Shown here piece after piece: positions 45,042 through 54,469 of a stretch of 64,000 nucleotides of DNA. Where the stretch lies: assembly GCA_001896555.1 (NCBI GenBank), contig MPOS01000028.1:133603-197602 (forward strand). Direction: 5' to 3'. The stretch is from Candidatus Phosphitivorax anaerolimi. Its GTDB lineage: Bacteria > Desulfobacterota > Desulfomonilia > UBA1062. The position numbers were made by a program, and so were the translations under genes. The number at the start of each line of letters is the position of its first letter. Position 1 is the first letter of the stretch. Below the pieces are notes generated by a model. The model searched no databases, was not told the origin of the DNA, and saw only the letters and a program-made list of their open reading frames with translations.

Positions 45042-45513
45042 ATACCGTCTGGAGCCGGCCCACGATATACACCATCATCGGGCTTAAGCATCCGGTGAGC
45101 ACGGCGCCTGCCGCGAGGGGAGATGTTGTCCCCTTCAGGTAGGAGAAATCCGAGAGAAACGCCATGGCCACCACGAAAAGGAAGTAGAAAAAGATCCCCA
45201 GAAGGGCCTGCGTATAGGCGTTCTCCAGGTAGATGAAGTTCTTCAGCACCTCGATGGCCAAGAAGATGAAAATATACAGCAGGGGAATGAGACCGAGCCG
45301 CGCCCCGGAAAAGGCCTGCAGGATGAGCGAGCCGAGAATCACGAAGGGGAACCCCTGGGAGAAGGGAACGAATATGATCTGCCCGATGATCATTCCGATG
45401 AAGAAATCCACCCTGAGCGGCGCCCAGACGGCAGGAATGACAGTCGCCTCCATCAGGATTGCGACAAAGAGTATTCCGAAGAGGCTAATCTGAAACTTCC
45501 ACACCTTGAGCAA
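45022..45513 (-). CDS. mreD: Rod shape-determining protein MreD
   Basis: A 163-residue membrane protein with five or so hydrophobic helices (LFGILFVAILMEATVIPAVW at the start), the usual weakly conserved MreD pattern. Position between mreC and mrdA, with overlaps of 29 and 20 bases to those genes, secures the call more than sequence does. It helps connect MreC and the PBP2-RodA polymerase to the MreB filament. Confidence 0.9.
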   Translation of the reverse strand: MLKVWKFQISLFGILFVAILMEATVIPAVWAPLRVDFFIGMIIGQIIFVPFSQGFPFVILGSLILQAFSGARLGLIPLLYIFIFLAIEVLKNFIYLENAYTQALLGIFFYFLFVVAMAFLSDFSYLKGTTSPLAAGAVLTGCLSPMMVYIVGRLQTVYELEYE

Positions 45514-46306
45514 TGCCGAATACCTCCTCGATCTTTTCCATCTTCACGCAAGGCTCTACAATGATATCCGCAAAAATCTGGCGATCGTCCTTCCTGACCT
45601 CCCGGACGTACCCGAGCTTCAAACCCTTGGGAAACATGCCGAGCAGCCCTGAGGTCACCACGGAATCCCCCACCTTCACATCCTCTACGCTGCGTACATA
45701 CTCCAGGCTCAGCAGGCTCTCCCCTCTGCCTTTTATGATCCCCTTGACCCGGGAAGACTCGATGAGGGCGGGAATGGAGCTGTTGGGGTCGGTAATGAGC
45801 AGGACCTGGGCTGTGTGGGGGGAGACCGCGATCACCTTGCCGATCACACCGCTTGGGTTGAGGATGGGTGTGTTGATGCCGAATCCGCTGCGCGAGCCCT
45901 TGTCGATGATCACGGTTTTGAATACGTGGGTGATATCCTGGGAGAGGACGCTTGCAGGGATCAGGGAGAAATCGTGAAACTTCCCCTTGAAATCCAGCAT
46001 GGCCCGGAGCCGCTCATTCTCGTTTTCGAGTTCCTGAAGCCGCATGGTCCGCACGCGGAGCTCATTCAGCTCTTTCTGAAGCGTTTCGTTCTCGTAGCTG
46101 GTGTTCACCAGGAATACATAGTGGTTCCAGATGCCTGCAATAAAGGAAAAGGGCGCTCTCACCACCCGCTCGAAGATGCCGTATCCCTCGCGGATGCTGC
46201 TGATGCCCAGAGATGAGGAACTGTACTGTCCGGTTGAGAGCAGAACAAGGATCAGGGCCGCAGCCCCAATAAGCAGAGCAACCCTTGTGCTACTTCGCGC
46301 CATCAA
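45485..46306 (-). CDS. mreC: Rod shape-determining protein MreC
   Basis: A 273-residue bitopic protein: a transmembrane helix (residues 9-26), a periplasmic coiled coil ([20 protein letters not shown]), then two beta-barrel halves ([40 protein letters not shown]) that form the MreC tube and activate PBP2. Length matches the family. It overlaps the mreB stop by four bases. Confidence 0.95.
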   Translation of the reverse strand: MMARSSTRVALLIGAAALILVLLSTGQYSSSSLGISSIREGYGIFERVVRAPFSFIAGIWNHYVFLVNTSYENETLQKELNELRVRTMRLQELENENERLRAMLDFKGKFHDFSLIPASVLSQDITHVFKTVIIDKGSRSGFGINTPILNPSGVIGKVIAVSPHTAQVLLITDPNSSIPALIESSRVKGIIKGRGESLLSLEYVRSVEDVKVGDSVVTSGLLGMFPKGLKLGYVREVRKDDRQIFADIIVEPCVKMEKIEEVFGIAQGVEVSD

Positions 46307-47340
46307 CTCGAAATCGTGACATCTCGAAGGAGATCGATGTCATCGAGAAGTTTGCCTGCACCCCTGGCCACTGCCGAGAGAGGATCTTCGGCGATGATCA
46401 CCGGCAGCCCGGTTTCCTCCCTGATAAGCCTGTCGAGATTCCGGTAGAGCGACCCGCCGCCGGTGAGCACGATGCCGCGGTCCACGATATCGGCGGCCAG
46501 TTCGGGCGGCGTCTGCTCCAGGGCGACCCGCACGGCGTCGATGATGGTCCGGATGGGCCCCTGGCACGCCTTGCGGATCTCTTCGGAGCTGATGGTGAAT
46601 ATCTTGGGGATGCCGTCCACCAGGTCCCGGCCCTTGACCTCGATGGTCTTCTCTACATCGTCCGAGGCGGCGGAGCCGATCATGATCTTGATGATCTCCG
46701 CGGTCCTTTCACCGATGAGCAGGTTGTACTCGCGCTTGATGTACTGCATGATGGCCTGGTCGATCTTGTCTCCGGCCACACGGACACTGTTCGTGTAGAC
46801 GATGCCCGACAGCGAGATCACCGCCACCTCGGTGGTGCCCCCGCCTATGTCAACGATCATGGAGCTGATCGGCTCGGTCACGGGCAGGCCCGCCCCGATG
46901 GCTGCCGCCATGGGCTCGGCTACGATGAACACCTCGCGGGCGCCTGCGGCCTCGGCGGATTCCTTGACCGCCCTCTTCTCCACCTGAGTGATCCCCGAGG
47001 GGACACAGATGATGGCCCTGGGCCTCACGCCGAGCCTGCGCTGGTGCACCTTGGTGATGAAGTATTTCAGCATGGCCTCGGTGGCCTCGAAATCGGCGAT
47101 CACGCCGTCTTTCATGGGCCGGATGGCCTGGATATTCTCAGGGGTTCTTCCCAGCATTTTCTTGGCCTCGGTTCCCACGGCGACGATCCTGTTTACACCG
47201 CCGTGCTCCATCTTCACCGCCACCACCGAGGGTTCGGACAGGACAACTCCCTTATCCCGGGCATATACAAGGGTATTTGCCGTACCCAGATCAATGGCAA
47301 GATCGCTGGAGAACATCCCGAAAATCCATTCGAAGAACAT
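46303..47340 (-). CDS. mreB: Rod shape-determining actin homologue MreB
   Basis: A 345-residue actin-fold ATPase that organises lateral wall synthesis on the inner membrane. Phosphate 1 ([20 protein letters not shown]), phosphate 2 ([20 protein letters not shown]) and the adenosine motif ([20 protein letters not shown]) are typical. An amphipathic N terminus ([12 protein letters not shown]) would bind membrane. A good site, AAGGAAAGGAG, precedes the ATG. It is the first gene of the elongasome operon and divergent from the GlmU-like gene. Confidence 0.98.
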   Translation of the reverse strand: MFFEWIFGMFSSDLAIDLGTANTLVYARDKGVVLSEPSVVAVKMEHGGVNRIVAVGTEAKKMLGRTPENIQAIRPMKDGVIADFEATEAMLKYFITKVHQRRLGVRPRAIICVPSGITQVEKRAVKESAEAAGAREVFIVAEPMAAAIGAGLPVTEPISSMIVDIGGGTTEVAVISLSGIVYTNSVRVAGDKIDQAIMQYIKREYNLLIGERTAEIIKIMIGSAASDDVEKTIEVKGRDLVDGIPKIFTISSEEIRKACQGPIRTIIDAVRVALEQTPPELAADIVDRGIVLTGGGSLYRNLDRLIREETGLPVIIAEDPLSAVARGAGKLLDDIDLLRDVTISS

Positions 47341-47474
47341 AGATGCCCACTCCTTTCCTTCATGCGGCGCTATTGATAGGCCGTCTTAGCAAATACCCAC
47401 CTCTTTTACAAGAGAAGAGAAGAAAGCGCTCGTCTCTTGCACAAAGCCCCCGCTTATGATAGCAATGCAGCACG

Positions 47475-48485
47475 ATGCAGAAAAGTTGTACCATAATACT
47501 GGCCGCAGGAAAAGGCACCAGATTAAAATCTGAAACACCGAAGGTTCTGCACGAGATTCTCGGCCTGCCGCTGATCTATTATCCCCTCAACCTTGCCGCG
47601 AAACTCGGTTCAGAGACCATCTGCGTAGTAGGTCACGGCAGGGATGCCGTCGGGGCGTACCTCGAGCGCTTCCCTGTCCGGCAGGTCGTCCAGGACCCTC
47701 CGCTTGGGACCGGCCATGCCGTTCTCATGGCCCGGAGGGCACTGGAAGAGACCGATGCAGAGAATGTCATCATCCTGCCCGGAGACATGCCCCTGGTGGA
47801 GTATTCCTCGCTGGCATCCCTCATGGAGGTCTACCGTGCGTCCCATTCCCCCATCGGCGTCCTTACCGCCCGCATGCCCGACCCCACCGGCTACGGGAGG
47901 ATCGTGCGGGACTGGGAAAACCGCATGATCGCCATCGTCGAACACCATGAAGCCGATGAACGGCAGCGGATGATCGACGAGATCAACACCGGGGTCTACG
48001 TCATCGACAAGTCCTTTCTCCTGCGCGCCGTAGAGGGCCTCTCTCCGGACAATGCAAAGCAGGAGTTCTATCTCACCGACATCGTGCGCATGGCACGGTT
48101 CGCGGCTTCCTATCAGGTCCCCGATTACCGCGAGGCCCACGGCATCAACTCCCGCGCCCAGCTCTGCGAGGCAGCCCAGGTCATGCAAATGCGGGTCAAC
48201 CGGGCGCTCATGGACGAGGGCGTGACCCTCTTGGACCCCTCAACCGCCTGGATAAGCCCGCTCGCCCGCATCGGCAAAGACGTCGAGATATGGCCGAACG
48301 TCCATATCCTGGGTGAATGCCGGGTTGACTCACAGGTGCGGATCATGCCAAATACCTGGATCAGGAACTCATGTATCGGAACCAGGAGTATCATCAGAAA
48401 CGGCAGCATGATTGAGAACGCCACGATCTCACCGGATTCGGATCTTCCCGCACATTCAGTGATCGACGGGTCTCACATCGGCTGA
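47475..48485 (+). CDS. glmU: GlmU-like UDP-GlcNAc pyrophosphorylase without the acetyltransferase half
   Basis: A 336-residue nucleotidyltransferase. The N-terminal uridyltransferase domain is complete (IILAAGKGTRLKSETPKVLH; DPPLGTGHAVLMARRAL; ILPGDMPLV). After it come the linker helix and only four or five left-handed beta-helix turns (SPLARIGKDVEIWPNVHILG, then CIGTRSIIRNGSMIENATIS), where E. coli GlmU (456 residues) has about ten and its catalytic His363. No second gene follows to supply the missing part. It probably makes UDP-GlcNAc from GlcNAc-1-P, or another UDP-sugar; acetylation must come from elsewhere. Confidence 0.87.
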   Translation: MQKSCTIILAAGKGTRLKSETPKVLHEILGLPLIYYPLNLAAKLGSETICVVGHGRDAVGAYLERFPVRQVVQDPPLGTGHAVLMARRALEETDAENVIILPGDMPLVEYSSLASLMEVYRASHSPIGVLTARMPDPTGYGRIVRDWENRMIAIVEHHEADERQRMIDEINTGVYVIDKSFLLRAVEGLSPDNAKQEFYLTDIVRMARFAASYQVPDYREAHGINSRAQLCEAAQVMQMRVNRALMDEGVTLLDPSTAWISPLARIGKDVEIWPNVHILGECRVDSQVRIMPNTWIRNSCIGTRSIIRNGSMIENATISPDSDLPAHSVIDGSHIG

Positions 48486-48520
48486 TTGACTGAGACAGCA
48501 AGAAACCCTACATATAACCC

Positions 48521-50953
48521 ATGGAATGGATTAAGAACATCTTCAAGAACACCGACGAACAGAAACCGGCCGCAAAAGAGGAATATCCCGGGATACTCCC
48601 CGTCCTTCCTCTCAAGGACGCCGTGCTGGTCCCGGACGGGCTCCTCCCGCTTATCGTGTCGAACCCCGCATCCATCTCTCTGGTCAAGGAGCTCTATGCC
48701 GCCGACTCGCCCGTGGTGGCGGTGGGAATACGGGAAAGCTGCGAGAGCGAGTCCGAGCTGTGGGACAACCTTTACCGGATCGGGTGCATGGCGAAGATCA
48801 CCAAGATCTCCCAGACCAAGAAAGACGAGCTGTCCATCATGATCCGGGGGATACAGAAGGCATCTCTTGACGAGAATGTCTCATCCGACCCATACCTGGT
48901 GGTGCGGGTGACCTACCTGCGCGAGCACATGGAGCCGGACAAGGAGGTCTTCGCCCTGGCGCATTCCACCCGGGACATCCTCAACAGCCTCGCACGTCTC
49001 TCGTACCACAACCTGGAGACCGTGCTGGTGAATCTCTCCAAGCTCAAAGACCCTGCCATTCTGCTGAGCACGGCCACCACAAACCTTCCCATCCCGGTGG
49101 CCAGGAAACAGCAGATCCTCGAGGAGAACGACCTGCACACCAAGTACATGCTTCTCCACGAGTCCCTCCTGAACGAGCTGGAGATCCTGGAGCTCTCCTT
49201 GAAGATATCCGAGCGGGCCAAGGGCGAGATCAACAACGCCCAGCGCGAGTACTACCTCAGGCAGCAGCTCAAGGCCATCAAGAAGGAGCTGGGCGACACC
49301 CAGGGGGATATCGAGGACGAGATCGAAGAATTGAAGAAAGAGATCGAGGCCAAGGGACTGCCCGAAGGGGTGAAGCGCGAGGTGGACAAGGACATCAAGC
49401 GCATCACCCGGATGCAGCCGGGCTCATCCGAGTACGTCACCATCCGGACCTATCTCGACTGGATTCTCGATCTTCCCTGGCACGAAAAGACCGAGGACAA
49501 TCTTGAGATCCAGAACGTAGAGGATATCCTCAATCAGGATCATTTCGACCTGCGCAAGCCGAAGAAGCGGATACTCGAATATCTCTCGGTGAAGAAGCTC
49601 AAAAACGACCTGAAAGGCCCCATCCTGTGCTTCGTGGGTCCTCCGGGGGTGGGGAAGACCTCCCTGGGCAAGTCCATAGCCCGGGCCATGGGCAGAAAGT
49701 TCGTCCGCATCTCGCTCGGAGGCGTACGCGACGAGGCCGAGATCCGGGGACACCGGAGGACCTATATCGGCGCCATGCCCGGCAGGATCATCAGCGGCAT
49801 CAAAACGGCGCAGAGCACCAACCCGGTCTTCATGCTCGACGAGATCGACAAGCTCTCCCACGACATCCACGGAGATCCGGCCTCGGCCTTGCTGGAGGCC
49901 CTCGATCCGGAGCAGAACACCCACTTTGTCGACCACTATCTCAACGTGGACTACGACCTCTCCCAGGTGTTCTTCATCACGACCGCCAATGTCATCGACA
50001 CCATCCCGCCTGCGCTCAAAGACCGGATGGAGATCGTGGAGATCGAGGGATACACCCACGAGGACAAGGTCCAGATCGCCCGGCACCACCTGATCCCCCA
50101 GGAGATCGAGGCAAACGGGCTTGAGGGCCGTCAGATCGATTTCACTCAAGAGGCTATCGACCACATCATCCGCTCGTACACCCGGGAGTCCGGGGTGAGG
50201 AACCTCAAGCGCGAGATCGCTTCCTGCCTGCGGGTGATCGCATCCAAGGTGGCAAAACAGGAAGGGGATAACTTCGTGGTGGACAAGCCCTTCGTGGAAC
50301 AGGCCTTGGGACCTGTGCGCTTCCTCCCCGAGGCCAGGCATCGGACCCGGGTTCCGGGTGTGGCCACCGGGCTTGCATGGACCCCCTATGGAGGAGAAAT
50401 CCTCTTCGTGGAATCGGCACTGGTGGAAGGCAAGGACGAGATGATCCTCACCGGCCAGATGGGCGACGTGATGAAGGAATCGGCCCGGATCGCCCTGAGC
50501 ATCATCAAGGGTGCGGCCCGGCCCATCCAGCAGGGCAAGGGCGTCCACATCCACGTCCCTGCAGGGGCCATCCCCAAAGACGGCCCGTCCGCCGGCGTCA
50601 CCCTGGTGACCTCGCTCATTTCGCTCATGACCGGCAAGGTGGTGCGGGAAAACCTGGCCATGACCGGCGAGATCACCCTGCGGGGCGTGGTCCTGCCCGT
50701 AGGCGGCATCAAGGAGAAGGTGCTGGCGGCGCGCCGGGCCGGTATCACCGAGATCATCCTGCCCAGGATGAACGAAAAGGACCTGGGCGACATCGAACCG
50801 GACGTGATCCGGGACCTGACAATCCACTACGTGGAGAATATCGGCGAGGTCATCGAGCTGGCCTTCCCGGACGCCAAGGATGAAATCCTCCCCCTGGTGC
50901 CGGTATTTGAGCTTGATGACAAAGGCGAGGTCAAGCCTGCAGTCAGAGCCTAG
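48521..50953 (+). CDS. lon: ATP-dependent protease Lon
   Basis: An 810-residue cytosolic protease that unfolds and degrades damaged and regulatory proteins. The N-terminal substrate domain starts at about residue 30 (GILPVLPLKDAVLVPDGLLP), the AAA+ module carries Walker A GPPGVGKTSLGKS and Walker B FMLDEIDK, and the proteolytic domain has the Ser690-Lys731 dyad (KDGPSAGVTLVT and LPVGGIKEKVL). Length and order match LonA. Its 3' end overlaps the convergent hemL stop by 11 bases. Confidence 0.98.
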   Translation: MEWIKNIFKNTDEQKPAAKEEYPGILPVLPLKDAVLVPDGLLPLIVSNPASISLVKELYAADSPVVAVGIRESCESESELWDNLYRIGCMAKITKISQTKKDELSIMIRGIQKASLDENVSSDPYLVVRVTYLREHMEPDKEVFALAHSTRDILNSLARLSYHNLETVLVNLSKLKDPAILLSTATTNLPIPVARKQQILEENDLHTKYMLLHESLLNELEILELSLKISERAKGEINNAQREYYLRQQLKAIKKELGDTQGDIEDEIEELKKEIEAKGLPEGVKREVDKDIKRITRMQPGSSEYVTIRTYLDWILDLPWHEKTEDNLEIQNVEDILNQDHFDLRKPKKRILEYLSVKKLKNDLKGPILCFVGPPGVGKTSLGKSIARAMGRKFVRISLGGVRDEAEIRGHRRTYIGAMPGRIISGIKTAQSTNPVFMLDEIDKLSHDIHGDPASALLEALDPEQNTHFVDHYLNVDYDLSQVFFITTANVIDTIPPALKDRMEIVEIEGYTHEDKVQIARHHLIPQEIEANGLEGRQIDFTQEAIDHIIRSYTRESGVRNLKREIASCLRVIASKVAKQEGDNFVVDKPFVEQALGPVRFLPEARHRTRVPGVATGLAWTPYGGEILFVESALVEGKDEMILTGQMGDVMKESARIALSIIKGAARPIQQGKGVHIHVPAGAIPKDGPSAGVTLVTSLISLMTGKVVRENLAMTGEITLRGVVLPVGGIKEKVLAARRAGITEIILPRMNEKDLGDIEPDVIRDLTIHYVENIGEVIELAFPDAKDEILPLVPVFELDDKGEVKPAVRA

Positions 50954-52217
50954 CCATACACGTACGTGCCGCCTCGGCCACGGCATCGAGCACGTCCGGA
51001 GTATGGGCGGTGCTCACGAACAGGGCCTCGAAGGGCGAGGGCGCGAGGTAGACGCCCTGATCGAGCATGAGGTGGAAGAACCGGGCGTATCTCTCAGCAT
51101 CGCACGCCATGACCTGCTCGAACGTCTCGACCGACCCTTCAGAAAAGAACAGCCCTGCCATGCTCCCCAGACGATTGATCTTCAGAGCGATGCCTGCCGA
51201 GCGGGCGGATTCTCCCATGCTCTCCGTCAGCCATGCCAGTGATCGCTCCAGGGCGGGATAGGGATTTTCCCGCTTGAGTATGGCGAGCGTTGCAAGTCCC
51301 GCCGTGACGGCCACGGGATTCCCGGCAAGGGTGCCGGCCTGATAGACCGGGCCTTCAGGGGCGAGCATCGACATGATGTCGGCCCTTCCGCCGAAGGCGC
51401 CGACCGGCATCCCGCCGCCGATGATCTTGCCCAGACAGGTGAGATCGGGCCTTATGCCCGACATGTCCTGGTACCCGCCGTAGCAGAACCTGAAGCCCGT
51501 AATCACCTCGTCGAAGATCAGCAGTGCCCCATGCTCCCGGGTAATCTCCCTGAGGCTCTCCAGAAAGCCCTTGCGGGGAAGCACGATATTCATGTTCCCG
51601 GCCACCGGCTCCACGATCACTGCCGCCACCCGGGAGCCGTGCGCGGCCATGAATGTGCGGAGAGCATCAGCGTCGTTGTAGGGTAACACGGCCGTGGTGG
51701 ATGCAATGGCACCGGGAACACCCGAGGTGTCGGGGACGCCGAAGGTGAGCGCACCTGAGCCCGCTCTGGCCAGGAGGCTGTCCACATGCCCGTGGTAGCA
51801 TCCTTCGAACTTGACGATAAGATCGCGGGAGGTGAACGCCCGGGCGAGCCTGACTGCACTCATAGTAGCCTCGGTGCCGGAGTTGACGAGCCGTACCTTG
51901 TCCATGGAAGGGACGGCCTCGCACAGCCGCTCGGCCATCTCCACCTCGAGCTCGGTGGGGGCGCCGAAGCTCATCCCCCTGCCGGCCTGTCTGCTCACAG
52001 CCTCTACCACCTCGGGATGGGAGTGCCCGAGGATCATGGGACCCCAGGAGAGCACGTGGTCGATGTATCGCTTGCCCTCGGCATCGATCAGGTAGGGGCC
52101 TTTCGCCTCCCGGATAAACCTGGGGGTGCCGCCCACCTTGCCGAAGGCCCTCACCGGAGAATTCACCCCCGAAGGTATATGCGCCTTTGCCCGTTCGAAG
52201 AGCTCAAGATTCTTCAC
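50943..52217 (-). CDS. hemL: Glutamate-1-semialdehyde 2,1-aminomutase
   Basis: A 424-residue PLP enzyme making 5-aminolevulinate in the C5 pathway. Signatures: VNSPVRAFGKVGGTPRFI, EATMSAVRLARAFTSRDLIV, LLIFDEVITGFRFCYGGYQD, and the PLP Lys in LTCLGKIIGGGMPVGAFGGR. Length matches HemL. The upstream ahb gene overlaps its start by 14 bases, so haem synthesis genes are coupled here. Convergent with lon, sharing 11 bases. Confidence 0.97.
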   Translation of the reverse strand: MKNLELFERAKAHIPSGVNSPVRAFGKVGGTPRFIREAKGPYLIDAEGKRYIDHVLSWGPMILGHSHPEVVEAVSRQAGRGMSFGAPTELEVEMAERLCEAVPSMDKVRLVNSGTEATMSAVRLARAFTSRDLIVKFEGCYHGHVDSLLARAGSGALTFGVPDTSGVPGAIASTTAVLPYNDADALRTFMAAHGSRVAAVIVEPVAGNMNIVLPRKGFLESLREITREHGALLIFDEVITGFRFCYGGYQDMSGIRPDLTCLGKIIGGGMPVGAFGGRADIMSMLAPEGPVYQAGTLAGNPVAVTAGLATLAILKRENPYPALERSLAWLTESMGESARSAGIALKINRLGSMAGLFFSEGSVETFEQVMACDAERYARFFHLMLDQGVYLAPSPFEALFVSTAHTPDVLDAVAEAARTCMARL

Positions 52218-52692
52218 CGCCGCCCTCCCTGAAATAGTTCATGGACGATTTCTTCAGTTCTCTGAGGCTCCAGTACACCCGGTACCTGTCGATGCCGAGC
52301 TCGGACGAAATCTCTCCGATGACCCGGAGGACCTCGTCGTCCGTCCTGCCGTGGATCATGGAAAAAAGATTGTACTCCCCGAAGCCGGGACGCTCGTAGC
52401 AGTGGGAGACCTCCCGCCGGCAAGCGAGCTCGCGCCCGATCCGGTCGACCTGATCTCCGGGCACGGCCCACACGACCATGGCGCCCGATGAGAAACCTGT
52501 CTGCCGGTGGCGCAGTATAGCCTTGACGCTCCGGATGACCCCCTGCCGCCTGAGCAGCTCGAGCCGGGAGATGAGCTCACCCGGTTCGATCCCAAGCGTC
52601 TGCGCCCAGGCATCGAAAGGCCTCTTTTCAACCGGCAGGTCATCCTGGATGAGCCAAAGGAGCTTCCTGTCTATCCCGTCGACCCTCTTCAC
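52204..52692 (-). CDS. ahbB: Siroheme decarboxylase subunit (AhbB-like, Lrp/AsnC fold)
   Basis: A 162-residue protein of the AhbA/AhbB family, which look like Lrp regulators but decarboxylate siroheme to didecarboxysiroheme in the alternative haem route of sulfate reducers and archaea. RHRQTGFSSGAMVVWAVP and SHCYERPGFGEYNLFSMIHG are typical of AhbB rather than AhbA. The N terminus is a helix-turn-helix (PFDAWAQTLGIEPGELISRL). The start is a GTG at 52692 with a weak ribosome binding site. Its AhbA partner is not in the window. A plain Lrp-type regulator is less likely given the linkage to hemL. Confidence 0.8.
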   Translation of the reverse strand: MKRVDGIDRKLLWLIQDDLPVEKRPFDAWAQTLGIEPGELISRLELLRRQGVIRSVKAILRHRQTGFSSGAMVVWAVPGDQVDRIGRELACRREVSHCYERPGFGEYNLFSMIHGRTDDEVLRVIGEISSELGIDRYRVYWSLRELKKSSMNYFREGGGEES

Positions 52693-53017
52693 GGTGAAGA
52701 ATCTACACCAGTTTCGGAAAAAGGTTCAACCCTTAAAGCCCCCGGCCTCAGGCCTTCAGAGGATAGCGGCGATGAGACGTACCGCCCGGCACACCCTCTT
52801 TCATATGAAAAAAGCTTTCACCGGTTTTCCCCCGCTGCACCGATGCACAGTGCGAGTAATAACCCTGCCGGACCGGAGGCTGTATTACCCATGCATTATC
52901 AACAACTTGATTGCAATAATGAGGCATCAGCGGAAAAGGCGCCAAAAAAAACCTGCTTGCATTATGAATCACTATTCAGTAGTATGCATGAATGGCAATA
53001 ACCCGGGGCATAGGATA
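52693..53017. other. Intergenic region before the ATP synthase F0 genes
   Basis: 325 bp between divergent ahbB and atpZ. An AT-rich portion (about 52895-53000) should hold the atp promoter. TTGCAT (52955-52960), 17 bp, TAGTAT (52978-52983) is the best pair I see, with a weak -35. TTGCAATAATGA (52911-52922) and TTGCATTATGA (52955-52965) form an imperfect direct repeat. No gene seen. Confidence 0.4.
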
Positions 53018-53266
53018 ATGGACAATAGAGAAAAGAAAAAAATGTATCTTACGGTTGCTGATTTGAGCACCATGGGAATCGCCATGGTGCTGTGCATCCT
53101 CCTTGGCCTCGCGGCAGGCTTCTATCTGGACAGAACGTTCGGTACAGAACCCATCCTCACCCTGTTGTTCATCTTCGGCGGCATCCTCGCCGGATTCCGG
53201 ATCATGTACAAGACCTACATGAGATTCTTCAGCGAAGGAAAGTCCGATGGCCCCGATCACAAGTAA
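53018..53266 (+). CDS. atpZ: AtpZ/AtpI-family small membrane protein
   Basis: An 82-residue two-helix membrane protein (MGIAMVLCILLGLAAGFYLD and LFIFGGILAGFRIMYKTYMR), the first gene of the F0 cluster. AtpZ-type proteins partner AtpI in magnesium or calcium handling or in assembly of the c ring. The start at 53018 follows AGGAT; in-frame upstream Met codons are not supported by a better site. Its end overlaps the next gene by 20 bases. Confidence 0.85.
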   Translation: MDNREKKKMYLTVADLSTMGIAMVLCILLGLAAGFYLDRTFGTEPILTLLFIFGGILAGFRIMYKTYMRFFSEGKSDGPDHK

Positions 53267-53633
53267 AGACCCCGTACAGAAGCGCATCGAGACCATTTCT
53301 GTCGGCATCTGGCTCCTGCTGTGCCTGGCGAGCCTCCTTGTCCTGGGCATGCACTTCGCCTCCGGGGTATTCATCGGCGGGGTGGTGTGCATGATCAATT
53401 ACCAGTGGCTCTACCGGCATGCCAAGGCCGCCGTCACGCTTACCGCCCGGCAAGGAAGATCGTTCATGGCCAGGCGCTACTTCATCAGGCTGCTCACTAT
53501 GGGCGTCGTTCTCTACCTGCTGATCGCCTATGTGAAAGTAGATATCTTCGGACTCCTGCTCGGGTTATCCGTCATCATCCTGGGTATCATGAGCTACGCG
53601 TGTTTCACGTATATTTTCGAGGGAGGGAACTGA
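53247..53633 (+). CDS. atpI: ATP synthase subunit I (AtpI-like)
   Basis: A 128-residue four-helix membrane protein of the ATP synthase I family, thought to help assemble the c ring. Helices include [20 protein letters not shown] and [20 protein letters not shown]. The position directly before atpB, with a 20 bp overlap upstream and only one base before the atpB start, fits the usual operon. The sequence is only loosely conserved in this family, so context carries much of the call. Confidence 0.85.
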   Translation: MAPITSKDPVQKRIETISVGIWLLLCLASLLVLGMHFASGVFIGGVVCMINYQWLYRHAKAAVTLTARQGRSFMARRYFIRLLTMGVVLYLLIAYVKVDIFGLLLGLSVIILGIMSYACFTYIFEGGN

Positions 53634-53634
53634 T

Positions 53635-54342
53635 ATGGAACACGGCTATCTTGTATTAGATTTCATCAACAAACCCCTTTACCATTTCCTGCACGAACAC
53701 TTCCATCTCACCGACGGCAACCACATGATCCAGGTTACCTTCACGTGGTTCTACATGATCATCATCATCCTGCTGTCGTTCCTCGTGGCACGCAGCATCA
53801 AACTGGTTCCCGGCAGACTTCAGAACTTTCTCGAGGTGGTGATCGGCGGGCTCAAGGGATTGCTGGTGGACACCATGGGTGAAAAGGGGATGATCTTTTT
53901 CCCGCTCATGGCTACGATCTTCCTCTTCATCCTCGTGTGCAACCTGGGCGGCATCATCCCGGGGTTCTATTCTCCCACCGCCAATCTCAACACCAATCTC
54001 TCCATGGCACTGACGGTCTTTCTCCTCACCCACATCGTCGGCGTGAAAATCCATGGTGTAAAATATATCAAGCAGTTCTTCGGGCCTGTCTGGTGGATGG
54101 CGCCCATCATGTTTCCGGTGGAGGTGATCGGACACCTCGCAAGGCCCCTGTCACTGACCATGCGGCTCTTCGGGAACATCTTCGGCGAGGACCTGGTGCT
54201 CATCGTGCTGCTCATCCTCGTTCCCTTCCTGATGCCTATCCCCATGCTCGTGCTCATGCTGTTCACCTCTCTCCTGCAGGCCTTTGTGTTCACCCTCCTC
54301 GCAATGATGTACATCAGCGGGGCAATGGAGGAGGGACACTAG
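53635..54342 (+). CDS. atpB: ATP synthase F0 subunit a
   Basis: A 235-residue membrane subunit that forms the ion half-channels beside the c ring. The essential Arg lies in [18 protein letters not shown], and [20 protein letters not shown] is the conserved last helix with its Gln. Length matches bacterial subunit a. A terminator hairpin follows its stop, before atpE. Confidence 0.96.
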   Translation: MEHGYLVLDFINKPLYHFLHEHFHLTDGNHMIQVTFTWFYMIIIILLSFLVARSIKLVPGRLQNFLEVVIGGLKGLLVDTMGEKGMIFFPLMATIFLFILVCNLGGIIPGFYSPTANLNTNLSMALTVFLLTHIVGVKIHGVKYIKQFFGPVWWMAPIMFPVEVIGHLARPLSLTMRLFGNIFGEDLVLIVLLILVPFLMPIPMLVLMLFTSLLQAFVFTLLAMMYISGAMEEGH

Positions 54343-54390
54343 GAAACGGTCGATGCTTCCGGAGATACGTCCTGATTGATGCTGAATGAG

Positions 54391-54430
54391 AAAAAAGCTG
54401 GTGAGTCCTGCGGTTGCTCGCCAGCTTTTT
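54391..54430 (+). terminator. Intrinsic terminator between atpB and atpE
   Basis: AAAAAAGCTGGTGAG pairs with CTCGCCAGCTTTTT (one G-U pair) around a 10-base loop, ending in T5. It lies 49 bp past the atpB stop and 40 bp before the atpE start, within what would normally be one transcript. A run of A precedes the stem, so it may act on both strands. Confidence 0.85.
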
Positions 54431-54469
54431 GATAATATTGCGCTGAAAACAAAATATTAGGAGGATTTT

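Noticed and set aside
49424-50986. Open frame of 520 codons on the minus strand opposite lon
   Set aside because: Antisense shadow of lon; no conserved motifs and no ribosome binding site.
52478-53017. In-frame N-terminal extension of AtpZ to 262 residues
   Set aside because: The extension is antisense to ahbB and lacks membrane or family features; the ATG at 53018 fits AtpZ length and has a ribosome binding site.
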